The notes beneath the pieces were generated by a model. The model had not been told where the DNA came from, did not search any database, and was given only the letters and a program-made list of their open reading frames with translations. From Agrocybe praecox (lineage: Eukaryota; Basidiomycota; Agaricomycetes; Agaricales; Agrocybaceae): a stretch of DNA of 64,000 nucleotides. Both the position numbers and the translations under genes were made by a program. This document shows positions 47,197 through 59,493 of the stretch, piece by piece. The DNA lies in contig OZ024843.1 in the NCBI GenBank assembly GCA_964017145.1, positions 487,001-551,000 of the forward strand. Direction: 5' to 3'. Numbering within the stretch: the first letter of the stretch is position 1; every line of letters begins with the position of its first letter.

Positions 47197-48598
47197 ATGA
47201 GAACTGGTACAATTCCCTTCTTTGCTACCATACTTTCTGCTGTTTTCCTGGGGAGATTTAGAGTACAGTCTCGCACTGTCGCTGTCGCTCCAGAAGAACA
47301 AGTGCGTTCAACTTTCGACGATAGGAACGACATACCAGTCTTGCATCGACGATCGTATTTCTATGTTGGTGGGACGTACTCCGTGCTGGAAAATGGATCA
47401 GCTCCCGACGCTGCTATTTCTAGCGGACAGATGTACGTCGAGCATCTGGTCCCTCAGGAGGTGAAACGAAAGTATCCGATCGTGATGATTCATGGAAATG
47501 GTATGTCTTTATAACACTGAACAGCAGCTGGGAATTTTCTGATACTAAAAACATCGTTATTTCTTCGGAATGCTTAGGGATGACGGGAACTAATTTCCTT
47601 AATACACCTGATGGAAGATCAGGATGGGCAGACTATTTCCTAGATCAAGGATATGAGGTATCTCCTCGACTGGTCTTCTTATCATGACTTTATTTCCGTC
47701 TAACCCGTTGTCGACATGTAGCTCTACATCGTGGATCAACCTTCTCGAGCGCGTTCCCCGTGGCAGCAGAGTATTGATGGACCTCAGTTTATGGTCGATT
47801 CAGTGACTGTCGAGCAAAGATATACTGCCACGGAAAAGTACAATTTGTGGCCCAAAGCTCACCTTCACACACAATGGCCGGGAAATGGAACGAGAGGCGA
47901 TGGAATTTTTGATGATTTTTACCGAACAATCGTACCTGCTCTCTCGTCTAATGTTGAGGCATCTCAGAAATTCAGACCGGTGGGCGCTGCTCTGCTGGAC
48001 AAAATTGGTGTAAGTGGCAAATCTCCTTCATTTCGTGTGACCATATGTGTATGCTCCGCTTGCTGAAAAACGGAATTTCAATTACCAGCCCTCCATAATT
48101 CTAACACATTCCCAATCTGGACAAAATGGCTGGCCGCTTGCTGATGATAGACCTTCGCTCGTCAAGGCTATCGTCGCCATAGAGCCAGTCGGACCTCCAT
48201 TCACGAACGCCATCTTTGCACCCGTGATCCCTGCTCGCCCTTACGGGCTGACCGAGGTACCAATGCAATTCTCTCCGCCTATCCAATCTGCCGCAGACAT
48301 CAAAACAGTGGTTGTTTCGTCCAGCGCTAACTACAGCTGCATCCAACAGGCGTCTCCGCCTAGGAAGCTCGTTAACCTAGCGAAGGTCCCTGTACTGCTT
48401 GTGACTTCAGATACCGGGTATCATACTGTGTATGATGATTGCATCGCAACGTTTTTGAAAAGCGCGGGCGTGAGTGTTGACCATGTTAAACTGGGCGACG
48501 TGGGCATTTATGGGAATGGGCATATGATGTTCATGGAGAAAAATAGGTTTGATATTGCGGACAGGGTGATAAATAAGTGGCTGAAGGACAGGTTTTGA
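47197..48598 (+). CDS. Secreted alpha/beta-hydrolase, paralogue C
   Basis: Closest to paralogue A. Signal peptide MRTGTIPFFATILSAVFLG, RRSYFYVGGTY (near 47350), IHGNGMTGTNFLNTPDG split by an intron, LYIVDQPSRARSPWQQ (near 47720), HTQWPGNG, LTHSQSGQNGWPLADD with the nucleophile Ser (near 48110), DTGYHTVYDD, and VGIYGNGHMMFMEKN with the candidate His (near 48515). Stop 48596-48598. Five exons in frame. It lies 440 bases after paralogue B on the same strand, so B and C are a tandem pair, with A 5-7 kb upstream across repeats and a relic of another copy. Confidence 0.88.
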
Positions 48599-49302
48599 GG
48601 GGTCCTGACATTTGTAGTTTAACTCTTCGTCTGCTGTTTGGACACTAGTGTAATTTAGTTTTCGAAGTGCGAGTCAAACAAACTTTTATCATCGTCCGGA
48701 ATAATACACGGCGGCTACGTTTTCTTTATAATGCGAGTGTCAAAATATTATGTCAGGCGAGGTCCTGGCTCATTCGACTATTTTTCCATCACGACCTAAA
48801 ATAGGTTGAACTTTAGTCAATTCAGAGCCTCTTTTTTAAACCTACAGCCGCAGCATGCAGGAGAGTGGATCTTACGGAAGCAGATGGCACCGAATAACAT
48901 AATGTCAGGGCTGGGATACCACTCCGGTGGATCAAACCATCACTCTGCCGTCGGGCAGTACCCGAAGGCATCGATATTAAAGGGTATTGGGATCCAATAC
49001 TACCATATACCACCATGAAACAGGATGCAAAGCTTCGTACGATGCCCTAAAATGCCAACAACTTTGACATTCCATGAGGGACAGCACTCCCCGTTAGCCA
49101 CGGAAGGAAAATGCTCAGGACAGTCTCGAGCTGCTATTTTATATGCCCCAAGTTTCTCATCAAGAGTAATCATTGGCAATCAATAACTGATGTGACACGG
49201 TGGAAACGACGGTAAAAATAAACCCTGTCAGGGTTACTGTATCATATAGAAAGTATTTAAGGTAGGTCAAGGCTCTTCTTTACGATATACACTAGCGACA
49301 TC
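48599..49302. other. Intergenic region, nothing recognised
   Basis: About 700 bases between hydrolase C and the FAD oxidase. No gene or repeat of note. Confidence 0.4.
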
Positions 49303-51880
49303 ATGGTCAAATCACCAGCATTCCTGGCCAACGTCGCTGGAGGTCTCTTGAGCCTCAGTTCACGGTCTGTTTCGCAGAGTGATTTGAACTCCTTCAATGC
49401 AACCATAGGCGGACGTCTGCAAGTTGGAGTACCGTTCTCGCAGCCTTGCTTTCCAAGCAATGCCGGCGGTCCTGCTTTTGTTGCAAACGCCTCTGTATGT
49501 CCCGAGATTCAGGCTAGGAACGAGGACCATCGTGAGTCTTGTATTTCTTCACACTTTCTGATAGAGTCCGAGGCTGATATGTTTGGTGTAAAGAGTTCCG
49601 CGCACAACATTTTGGCTCATACGAGATGACCCACTGGGAGCAATGTCAAACGACGAACGACCAGTGCTTGATGGACTGGACGAATCCCACCAACCCCGCA
49701 GCGTTTGCTCCCCCCAACAAGTGTAGCCAAGGCAGTGTACCCCCACTTTTCGTGAGTATGTGCGGTATTGGATGGGTGTATCTTTCTTAATGCGTCGTCA
49801 TTTCAGTTCTCAGTCAACACTGCGGACGATGTCAGAGCAGCCTTGGCCTTTTCGAAGAAAACCAGCGTCCCGTTGGTCATCAAAAACACTGGGGTTAGTT
49901 TCAGAATCCATGATTTTCAAATCGAAATTGTTCGCTAATTCTTGCGCATCTATACAGCATGATTACATCGGCAGGAGCTCTGGTCCCGGCACATTAGCCT
50001 TGTGGGTACGTGTAGGATGTAGCTGTCGCCGCCGGACTCGGATACTGACCACGATATAATTATAGATGCAGAACTTGCAAAAGGTGGGAATCCACTGTCG
50101 TCAGCTTCTGTACAGATTCTGAGTACTGAACCTAAACGGTGATGATCTAGCTCGAGTTGCATCCTCAATTCATGCCGTCAGGATGCCCGCCAGCGACGAA
50201 GCCACAGTCTGCCATAACTATTGGTGTAAGTTAAAAATGCATATGTCGACATATGAAATATTCTCAATGGACTGACAACATTTGACACAATCAATTTAGG
50301 CTGGCCAACAATTCCGTCCGATTCTCGCCTTCGCAAAGGCCAACAATGTCACCTTCGTAGGTGGCGCTGATCCTAGTGTTGGTGCTTCGGGTGGATGGGT
50401 TATGGCGAGTAGCATTCACGTTATCGATAAATCTAAGGTAGCATGTTAATCTAGGTATATTTACAGGGAGGAGGACACAGTGGTCTGTCTCCATCCTTGG
50501 GTCTCGGTGTCGACCGTGTTCTCGAATTCAAGATCGTTACTCCCGATGGCGTCCTCCGTACTGTCAACCAGTGCCAGAACACTGATCTCTTCTTCGCTCT
50601 TCGTGGTGGAGGTGGAGGAACCTTCGGTGTCGTTCTCGAGAGCACTCACATGGCCACTCCGGCCGTCACTGTCCAAGTGTACGTAAAATTAGTTTATCTT
50701 CCCTTGTGGGATTATGATATTGACATGAGATCTATATCGTTAGTGTTCTTGGAATGTATGATGGCTCAACCGATAGCAGCAGGACGCTCATCAAGGAGCT
50801 CTCAAAAGGTGCCGTCGCGCTGGCTTCCCAAGGATGGGGAGGTTATATTACTGTACGTCCTTAACTTTCCTCTATCTTGCTTGTATCATATCCTCACACT
50901 TTCATTCTTCAACTAGCCTCCTGGAGCGAGCGCAGTCTGGTTGAACCCACACCTTAGCGCTGATGACGCAAAAACATCTGCACAAAGCATCGTGGATGCC
51001 TTCGCCAAGATCAACGGAACCACTACATTCTTCGTCATGCCTTCATTCACTGACTTCTTCGAGACATTCATTGCACCCAATGCCGACGTAAGCACCATTA
51101 ATCATGCTCCTCGCTCGTTTGCTCTCTAACATTTCACATATTTACTTTGTCCTTTCCTTTCCGCCTACATAGCCTGTTGGTCGCCCTCAAGTCATGGCCA
51201 CCCGGCTCATTCCCGATGCATCGTTCACAGACGAGGTCCTCATCGACTCTATGATTGACGGCATGCTCGCCTCTGACTTCAGTCAAATTCTGGCCGTCAC
51301 TCCTTACACCGTCAAGGATACTGGAACTTCAGTCAACCCTTCGTGGAGAACGTCCGTATGGCACGTAAGTTACACTTTCTACTTTGTCACTATAGGTAAG
51401 AATATGAACGTGAATGTTAACCTTGGTTTTTGTTTTGCTATTTCAATTAGTCTTTGATGAGCTTCTACTGGAACTTCGACTCGACTCCTGCTGATCGTGT
51501 CGCCCAATACCAGAAGCTAACCAAGCTCTGGGCAACCGTTCGAGCGCGCACACCTAACTCGGGAACGTACCAGGTAAACAGTTCTTATCTCTATATCTAC
51601 ATTCATAAGCTGATGGCTCATCCTATAAAAACAGAACGAGGCAGATGTCTTTGAGCCCAACTTCCAGACATCCTTCTGGGGTCCTAACTATGACAGGTTG
51701 TTGCAGATTAAGAACAAATAGTGCGTTTTGTTCTCTACACACCCGCAAACTTTTCTAACATTACATACACCTTATTACAGCGACCCCGACCACATCCTCG
51801 ACTGCTGGCACTGTATCGGCTGGAAGGGAGCCTCTGACCCAAGATACAAATGCTACCCAGATCCTACAGCCTCGAGTTAA
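49303..51880 (+). CDS. Secreted FAD-linked oxidase (berberine-bridge/VAO type)
   Basis: Flavoprotein oxidase of the FAD_binding_4 (PCMH) plus BBE family; such enzymes oxidise alcohols, sugars or amines with O2. N-terminus MVKSPAFLANVAGGLLSLSS is a plausible signal peptide. Seen in order: LNSFNATIGGRL, NTADDVRAALAFSKK, NTGHDYIGRSSGPGTL with the His expected to bind FAD covalently (near 49955), FVGGADPSVGASGGW, GGGHSGLSPSLGLGVDRVLEF (near 50468, given in part), FFALRGGGGGTFGVVLE, and the BBE C-terminus DPDHILDCWHCIGW (near 51783). Stop 51878-51880. Around twelve introns in frame. One intron near 50404 needs a GC-AG donor to keep the WVM residues; a GT donor two codons earlier would drop them. 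Substrate unknown. Confidence 0.88.
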
Positions 51881-52433
51881 TTGGAGAGATGATGAAGAGA
51901 TAATTTTTAGCGTTGGAATATAGGCCGGCCGAGTTTAGTGCAAGCGGAATAATTCTTGTTGACGAAGTAATGAAAGAAGTACTTACTACTTACTTACATA
52001 CCCCTTAACTGGTTACTACTAGCCTTTTGGATGTATTCGTTTATTTATCGAAAAATATAAGTTTCAGTGTTGTATGTGTGTACATCATTTTGTGTCTGAC
52101 GGGCTCCGGCACGCCTTTCTGTGATCGGCATATTGAATGTAAGAGCTACATATAAGTCAGAGTGGAATGCATTACGGAAGTGCGCAGTAAGAATTATTCA
52201 ATACATGTAGCGGACATGTTCACCAATCGACACGACGAAACTGCGAGAACTGCTCCAACATACACCACGTCAGTACCCGCGTCTGCGGAAGGAATATCAG
52301 ACAAAAAAATAAACTCAAGAGGATATGTGAAGAACAGTTAAGAAATAGAATCGCAACCCCATAATAGGAACAGTACATACACGGTGGGATGAAATTTCAA
52401 CCTAAGTTTACGCAAACTGTAGCAGAAGCGCTA
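51881..52433. other. Intergenic region between convergent genes
   Basis: About 550 bases between the 3' ends of the FAD oxidase and the membrane protein. Nothing recognised. Confidence 0.4.
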
Positions 52434-53751
52434 TTACTTGTCTTCTACACCTAACAGCGTAGTCAATTCAACTTTTTGATCAGTTATATCTTGCTCCTCG
52501 TCACTGGCTTGGATTTCCCCTGGTTGCCGAAATATAATATTGCTGACTTTCGATCTGAACCCCTCACTCGTTGTGGTATTATTGTAATTTGTGGATAGAA
52601 GACCAACTCTAGCCACCATAAGTGTAGGAACTAAGCCCTACCGGTATTTATGTGTTAGTAGTTACACAGCTCTGGGGAGAAATAAAGATTGAAATACCGA
52701 GATAGGAGTTAACAGCGCTGATACAAATGTATAGGCGGTCTCTCTTTTGATTGGCTTTTCTGCGCGAGGTGTAGGTATTCCGTCCAATGCAACTGTACAG
52801 AGTAAGATAACCGAATAAGTCAACGACGATTGCACGACTATTTCGATGGTCTTGCGTAAACTTCTACTCCGGTCAACCCTCGATCCTTCATTCTTGACGG
52901 AAGCAAAAAATATCCTATGAGATATAAGATATGAGCATAGAAGACTTATTGCGGCTGGGATAGAATAAAGGCCAATTTGGAGGGAATCCAGTATGATGGC
53001 CACGGATGGCGTGATATTTGATATATTGACAGATACAATGCAAATGAGCGACAACAGTATGGCTACAGAGTATGAGGTCACAATTTTAGGAAATAAGTAT
53101 CAAAGAGTTAGACGTACTGAGTTCGCTTAAGAGAAGAAGAGAAGGAATTAGAATTACCCGCCATGAGCGTCCCCATACGTGATAGCATCTCCACACCTAT
53201 ATTTTAATGTGAAAAAATTTCCAGGAGGGAACAGATACCGCAACGCACCATAAGCCAGTCAGCTGCCAGAAATGTACCAAAAAACAATATATCTGCGATC
53301 AGGTGCATCCGGGGGGGTAGGCTCGATATTGTGGCGATATAGATAGTTTGTCGACTAGCCCCCATCTGTACGAGCGTCCAGTCAATGACATACCACTCTA
53401 GTCCTGTCTGGCCCATTATAAGGAGGAACAACAGTGTCGTGACAGTAATGACGGCTCGTTGTTGCCTATTAGTCTTTTTTACTATGAACCGGGGCATATG
53501 ATGTTAACGGGAGACACAAATACTAAGAAATGCGTACCATATAGATATATGGTAAACAAATACACAACCGTATACATTCCTAGTACCGGTGATATTGGTT
53601 TCGATGCTTTTGAAGTCAACAAAAGGGGTCTACACTCACCCAGCAAAATATTCCATATGGACCAGTTGCTTATATTGGCCCGTATTATGTTCTCTTGCTC
53701 GGAAGTTGATGGCTGCTCAGACGCCAATGAAGTCAAATTGGCAGTCTTCAT
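52434..53751 (-). CDS. Multi-pass membrane protein (basidiomycete 7TM-like family)
   Basis: Integral membrane protein of a large, poorly characterised basidiomycete family. N-terminal tail MKTANLTSLASEQ, then predicted membrane segments YTVVYLFTIYLY, ITVTTLLFLLIMGQTGLEW, LIADILFFGTFLAADWLM, the family-type block VWRCYHVWGRSWR (split by an intron near 53200), VILIPSLLLLLSELTILLSL, PSVAIILDSLQIGLYSIPAAISLL, and a TM after VVQSSLTYSVILLC. Cytoplasmic-type tail with SEGFRSKVSNIIF ends TLLGVEDK, stop at 52434-52436. Introns rebuild the frame, though exons at 53480-53640 are tentative. No known ligand or role. It lies next to the left end of the large transposon. Confidence 0.72.
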
Positions 53752-53960
53752 CTTGTATATGCAAATATGGGCAGGACGGAGAACCAACCTGAGTGAAGAA
53801 AGACTGCGTTTAAATATTCGTCAAGTGATGATGTGTGTTAAACGTTAAGCATTGATATATGATATGCTAAAGCCGTTGATGCTGAATCATGATGCTAGTA
53901 AGGCTGCGTAGTCAGGGAATCAACGTTTTTGATGTGGCAGAGTTCGAACGACCTGGGTCG

Positions 53961-54124
53961 TATGGAAACCAGGACTATCACGCTCATTTTTGATTGATGC
54001 CATCAATTCGGAGCTTGTGCCGAACACGTAGGACCAAGAACACCTCGTCAGGGTCATCAAGACGCATCAAAACGCATCAAAACGCGGCTGCCATGCCGTG
54101 AAATAAAAGAACTTAGTGAGATTT
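53961..54124. repeat. Left terminal inverted repeat of the two-gene element
   Basis: Begins TATGGAAACCAGGACTATC and matches the reverse complement of 62988-63150 with about five differences. It contains a short CATCAAAACG repeat array. Confidence 0.92.
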
Positions 54125-54386
54125 GAGGTAAATTATATCTGTAGGGCATCGATAACATTATGAATGACTAAAGTAGAACTGAAATATAAAAAATGCATCT
54201 ATGTACAAAGGTTCACGGTTACTACCACTCGTCTAAGTCACTGTCCTCCTCCATTTCGTCAATGTCGGAAAATATTACCTCTGCCACTTCGAATTCGTCA
54301 TCCTCATTCATTTGGTCGAGCTCGTTTTCCAATTCATTATCTATTATTTATATTTGTGAATCAATTTATGAGCTCTCATGCCTATA

Positions 54387-54895
54387 CTGTACCATTTCAT
54401 TCAATTCGGCAGTCACGCATCACGGAGCCTTAGAATGCACCGAAATGTCACGCTTGTCACGGAAAAATTGGGAATGTGCCGAAATGGTTTGGGAAGTCTG
54501 AAAAAGCCAAACAAAAAAAAAAAACGCCGCACGGCGCAAAACAACATAAATTTTGTCTGCATTGTGTTATTCCATATTTCAAAATTATACATGCAGCCTT
54601 GTCTCGAGTGTTTAGCGGTGTGAGTATCACATCAGGAAAAACACTTTTTGCCCTGGACTGCCCTGGGCTGCCCTTGGCTATCCTGGATTGCCCTGGATTG
54701 CCCGGACTGCCCTGGGACGCCCTAGGGCAGTCCAGGGCAGTCAGGGCAAAAAGTGTTTTTCCTGATGCATGATATGTTGTGTAGTGTGGTGAAAAAAAAA
54801 GAATGTCACGGACAATTTGGTAATGTGCCGAAACCAGAAATTCGGCACAGTGGTCACGGGTCACGGCCTGTGCCGAATTGAATGAAATGGTACAG
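54387..54895. mobile_element. Small TIR element in an integrase intron
   Basis: A 509-base insertion whose first 25 bases (54387-54411, starting CTGTACCATTTCATTC) are repeated in inverse at 54871-54895. It is flanked by TATA at 54383-54386 and 54896-54899. It has no coding capacity. It lies between the GLGLG and DNELENEL exons of the integrase, inside the intron, so it would be spliced out. A second palindromic unit is nested inside it. Confidence 0.85.
54631..54766. repeat. Palindromic unit with CTGCCCTGG tandem core
   Basis: ATCAGGAAAAACACTTTT (start of a 24-base arm) at 54631 is matched in inverse up to 54766. The interior is a run of about nine imperfect CTGCCCTGG units, themselves partly palindromic. 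This 136-base foldback is nested within the TIR element at 54387-54895. Confidence 0.8.
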
Positions 54896-56161
54896 TATAT
54901 TTAATAACTCACCTAGACCTAGACCATTATTAACCCCTCCAAGGTAATAGTTACCATCCTGATCATGGTTCTCCACACCACCAAGTAGCTCCTGTCCAAC
55001 AGGTTCTTGTAAGTCGTAGTTCCGTTCTTGTTCTTCCACCATATGCAAGTAGTCTTGAATTTGTTCTATAAGGTCTCCCAACTCATCAATATGTTCAAAT
55101 TGATTGATCATGTTCGTATAAATGACCCAGATGTTGTCCCGAGTGACAACAGGTGAGCCAAGACTTTCGTAGATCATTGTAGTGTACCGATTAAACTCTA
55201 CAGGCACCATCTCAAACACAGGGTCATTCCGAGGAGCATAGAGTTGGCGAACATGATCAATAGCCTCTTTAGTAATCTTGACCTGTGAAAAAGTACGAAA
55301 TTAAAATCAACCTTATGGTACTAGATCATAACTTGATAGAATTACCTTAAAGTCAAGACAACCAAATCGTTTGGGTGAGTTATAAATGTCCATAGGAATT
55401 CCATGCGGTAGAATCTTATTCTTGTCAGCACGTTTGCTACTGAATTTCACGCGCTCAACATAGCTGTCCAGTTCTGCTTGCAAAAACGGAATGAAGAGCC
55501 AATGGAAGAGTAGACTGAAGCAATCATAGCCAATATAAGCAAGGATCATATAAATATAAGTGTTAACTTACGCATCTAAGGGGCGGTTAATATCATAGAT
55601 CTCACAAGTAATACCACCTTGCAGAAGACTTTCAAAACCGGGTGTAAATTGACGATGAAGTTGAGACCAAGTAATCTCAGGTTTGACATTCTTCTTGTGT
55701 CGCATCCAACGGTGCTGTATCGTGCCTTTGAGTGAAGCATCAAACATATGCCAGAGTGTGGTATGAGCATTCACAATTCCATAGTTCTCGGAGCCAGGGT
55801 CACTCTGTGTCACTAAAGATATTGCTGGAGCGAACATAAAATTAGACAAGTTCTATTGTTAGGTAATAGAAAAACATACCCATATCTCTCTCAGCCTTGT
55901 CAAGGTAGTATGAGGCAATAAGTTTCGGGTTGCTATTAGTCCACCATATTTTGATCCAGTGAACGACTCCCAGGAAAGGATCAATCCCCACATGTAGAGC
56001 AAGCCTGAAGCGTTTAAACTTGTCATGCTGGTCAACGGCAGTGATGTCGTTAACACCTGCTGCCCAGAAGCGACTTTCCCTTCTGATGGAAGAGAAGATT
56101 AACCATTTCTCTTGCGCCAGCTTTAGGGTAGCTTATACGCAGCTCCACCATGTCTTCATGG

Positions 56162-57324
56162 TGTCAACGTGAAAAAGGTTTTCACTTGGGTTTACCGGAA
56201 CTGAGGTGTTCGGGATATTCCAATTGGTTCAACAGTAAAATTTACCGAGGTGCTGTAATGTGATGTAGTAAGATGATATGTGAGTAACTAAAAAGAAAGA
56301 TATGAATGTGAGTAGAGTGCTGAGACTATAATAGAAATGAAAAGAAAATAGATCAAAATCTGGATGATAAAACTTATTGTAGCTTTATCACTCTTGACCT
56401 TACGTGCCTTAACCTAGTGATACTCGAAGTATCTTTGTTATAATCAGAATCTGGATGATAAGGCTTATCGATGCTTATCACTTCTGAGTTATCGTTGATT
56501 GTTGACTATCAATCTTCTGTGCAAATCAGAATCTGGATGACAAGAATGCTTATCACTTCTGAGATGCAGTAATCGTTAAATGTACTTCTTCTTGGTAGAA
56601 ATTCAGAATCTGGATGACAAGAATGCTTGTCACTTCTGAGGTATAGTAGACGTCGTAGGTATCTCTTCTTGGCAGAAAGTAGCTCATGGCAGAAAGTAAC
56701 TCGTGGCAGAAGGTAACTCTTGGCAGAAGGTAACTCTTGGCAGACAGTAGCTCGTGGCAGAAAATAACTCGTGGCAGAAGGTAACTCTTGGCAGAAGGTA
56801 GCTCGTGGGAGAAATCAGAATCAGAATCTGGATGTTAAGGCTTATCGATGCTTAACACTTCTGAATTACTTAGAGAATAATAGTACTTGAGAGTCTTATT
56901 GAAAGGAAGTTGTAAAGCAGTAAAGTTATGGGGAAAAGGTAGAATGATTATTCTTCTTTCTAATCTACTACATATTTATACTGTTTTTCTATCCTACATC
57001 ATAGTTCATGTTTCATGTTTAATAAGTGTAAATCATAATGCCTTAGTAATACATTAGTAATGGTATCCATAAGTGTTACTGACACATGTTTTATATGGAT
57101 GTGTTACATGTTTCATAATGTTCCCACGATTTATTAACCACGTGTTTCATATTTGTCACGTGTTTCATGTTTATCATGTGTTTCATAATGTGTGTCTATT
57201 TATAAGTTTATGTTGCCTTGGAAGCGATAGGCTCTATCTGAATATTTGGGTTTGGTGTATTCTTCCTTCTCAACAATCTTCTGTGATCATGTTTTTTGAC
57301 AACAAACAGGATCTAATGCTGACA
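56162..57324 (+). mobile_element. Solo-LTR-like element, copy 1 (inside integrase gene)
   Basis: A 1,163-base unit with TGTCA...TGACA ends. Flanks in coding sense are CCGC and CCAT, compatible with a 4-base target duplication that has changed by two transitions. Interior: five copies of an AATCTGGATGA-type motif each followed by an AAG..CTT hairpin, and a run of about ten GGCAGAAGGTAACTC-like units (56670-56810). No coding sequence. Its inverse copy at 59494-60655 is nearly identical. The open frame seen at 57073-57363 is internal to this repeat and occurs again in the other copy, so it is not a gene. Confidence 0.85.
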
Positions 57325-57650
57325 GCGGATGGTCTCAAGTGTGTGCTCCTGCTGTCGTGTTGAAAGAAGCCCTAATTGCTTTCAGATCACTCAATAAGAA
57401 GTAGAAAAAATAATGAGTAGAGAATACTACTTGAATACAAGAGCATAATTTACCCTATTCTGTGTACAGACATGTCTATATGATCGTCCTTTAAATGTTG
57501 TACAACTTTGATGTCTGTTAACCGCATTTTCCAATAGTGATAGATATGAGGAGCAATATCATCAATGGGAGCTGTGACAGCACATATTAATAGATTACCA
57601 CTGAGTAGAAATAGTTTAGACACACGTAAAGGATTGTATTGATTGGGCAT

Positions 57651-58326
57651 GAAGATGATGCAGTAAAAAACGGTAGTAGAGACGTGTAGATGATCAGCAA
57701 CCTGTGTATTGAAGGTTTTATAGCTGAGTGGTTTTCAACATTAGAAATTCATGAGAAATTCATGAGAAATTCAAAATATGATAAATCTACAAAGTCGGTC
57801 TACCATAACCTGCCAAGAATTGATTACTGTACACATTTCTCAGCGACCTCGCGGCAGAACAATAAAGAAGCCAGGGTGTTCGAGATAATCTTATGAGTAA
57901 CACATGGAGAACAATGGAGAAGATATATACATCAATCACCCAATTTTAAGAAATTTGAACAGAAGTATATGTCCCGCACCATGGAACAATGAAGAAGCCA
58001 AGAATATATATCAGCTCTTGGGCATGCCACATGAAGAACAATGGCAAAGTCATCGAAGATAATTATAGATAGTTAAAAAAAACATATGAAATTTGACCGG
58101 TCTGATACTGGTGTCTAAGGTAAATCACCGTCCAATACATATGATCAATTGGACTGATATTACCACAAGACCTGAATATAGATTTGTTTGCAATAATGTT
58201 CTTGCAGTTCTAAATTTAACTTCTCGGACTTTACATTTTTGTAAATGTCGTTTCAACTGCACTTAATGTAGAAAGGATTTTTTTTGAAGAGTATTTAAGA
58301 GACATAGATTCCTTTCACATTCTAGC
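57651..58326. promoter_or_regulatory. Shared divergent promoter region of the two-gene element
   Basis: The 676 bases between the integrase ATG (minus) and the kinase ATG (plus). It contains several GAAGAACAATGG / GGAGAACAATGG / GGAACAATGAAG near-repeats (57906-58036), which could be transposase-binding or promoter motifs. No coding sequence recognised. Confidence 0.5.
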
Positions 58327-59493
58327 ATGGCCCATTTCCAAATTAGCACACAGCTAACTGACTATACACTTGCGACGCAACCTGTTCCCTGTCAGTGGGA
58401 GCGATGTAAGAAGATAATTCCTGCCAGCGAGAAGCACGTCTATGTGTCTCACCAAGGAAGGCCCAACATTCCTGGGCGGTATGTTTGCGAGTCGTGCTGG
58501 GAACATTATCTGATGCTTCTATTGACTAAGACCACCAAAGTTACACCGGGTATGTGTGTGTTTGAGTTTTTGAATGCATGTATTATGTTGACCACTTAAT
58601 AAAAGCTCCAACCTCAGTGAATTCCAGTCATGTTCAGCAAATCATAGCTGGACCAAATCTTGCATTGATTCGCAACATGATCAACGAGTCCCAACAACGA
58701 GGTAGGTTACTCAATCTCTATGTATGTTTTTCCACCTGATTTAGATCTGTTAATAATTTATAGGTGTTCATACGCCGCAGGGGCGCGTAACCACACTGCC
58801 TCAGGATGTCTTACTTGCTCCTGGATTATCCCAGAGCAGTAGTTCTGGCCCCTCCATGAAGAACAGTACCTTTATCTTCGGAAATCAGCATGACACTCCC
58901 CCTGCAAATGCGGTCCCGAGCTCTTCAGGTTACTCTAGTTTGCACCTTTTATATGCTGCCGAGAGGGACCGTTACAGCAACATGGCGTATAAACCTGGAA
59001 AAAGCGCTGCACCTGGTCAGGTTCCACTACGTGCACAGGCCCGACAGGATGTTCAAGTTGTTTTTCTTGTTTCATATACCACGCTCAACAATAAATTTGG
59101 GAAAATAGTACGTAAATATATCTGTGCTCTATATAGTTCTATTCTCTGACCATGTTTCTTTGTCTATCAAGGAGGGTGTAGCCATTGGTGACAACATACT
59201 TCCTCTTGATCTTATCAATACCGTCCATTCTACTCTTATTATCCCCCTCAGCAAACTTGCACCTGGTTTTGCATGGGATTTCTCTTGTACAACACTTCGT
59301 GAATCTACAAGTTGGCAGGATGTTTCAACACTCGATCCGACTACACCTTATTTTTTGGGAAGATTCCTCAAACCCAAGTCAGGGGCAAAGTCCAATGGCT
59401 CGAACATATTCACTCCTCCGAATCGGCCAGTATCATTTGTTCTTCTTATTGATCAAGACATGTGGCTCCAGTTCGAAGATTTCAAAGATGCGT

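Larger units (their letters stand above)
54222..57650 (-). pseudogene. Integrase-like DDE transposase gene, interrupted
   Basis: Integrase-core (rve) protein of a basidiomycete transposon family. N-terminal helix-turn-helix part MPNQYNPLRV, YYWK-type HYWKMRLTDIKVVQHL and DHIDMSVHRIG (57452-57650), then LLSTRQQEHTLETIR (near 57330-57370). An LTR-like insertion (56162-57324) follows; past it come MVELRISYPKAGAREMVNLL and the catalytic core FWAAGVNDITAVDQHDKF, WWTNSNPKLIASYYLD, TQSDPGSENYG and KKNVKPEITWSQ. Candidate triad: Asp of AVDQHD, Asp of QSDPGS, Glu of KPEITW (about 40 apart). Then LPHGIPMDIYNSPKRFGCLDF, an acidic tail and EEDSDLDEW, stop 54222-54224. A deletion/frame jump near 56075-56085 removes about 30 residues between the HQKG and FWAAG blocks. 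A small TIR element sits in its last intron. Reads toward the left TIR. Confidence 0.85.

Noticed and set aside
56670..56810. CRISPR-like array of GGCAGAAGGTAACTC units
   Set aside because: Repeats are contiguous and degenerate, with no unique spacers, and lie in a eukaryotic LTR-like element.
57073..57363. Open frame repeated at 59502-59744 on the other strand, looking like a duplicated gene
   Set aside because: Both lie within the two LTR-like copies; composition is repeat-derived and no protein family fits.
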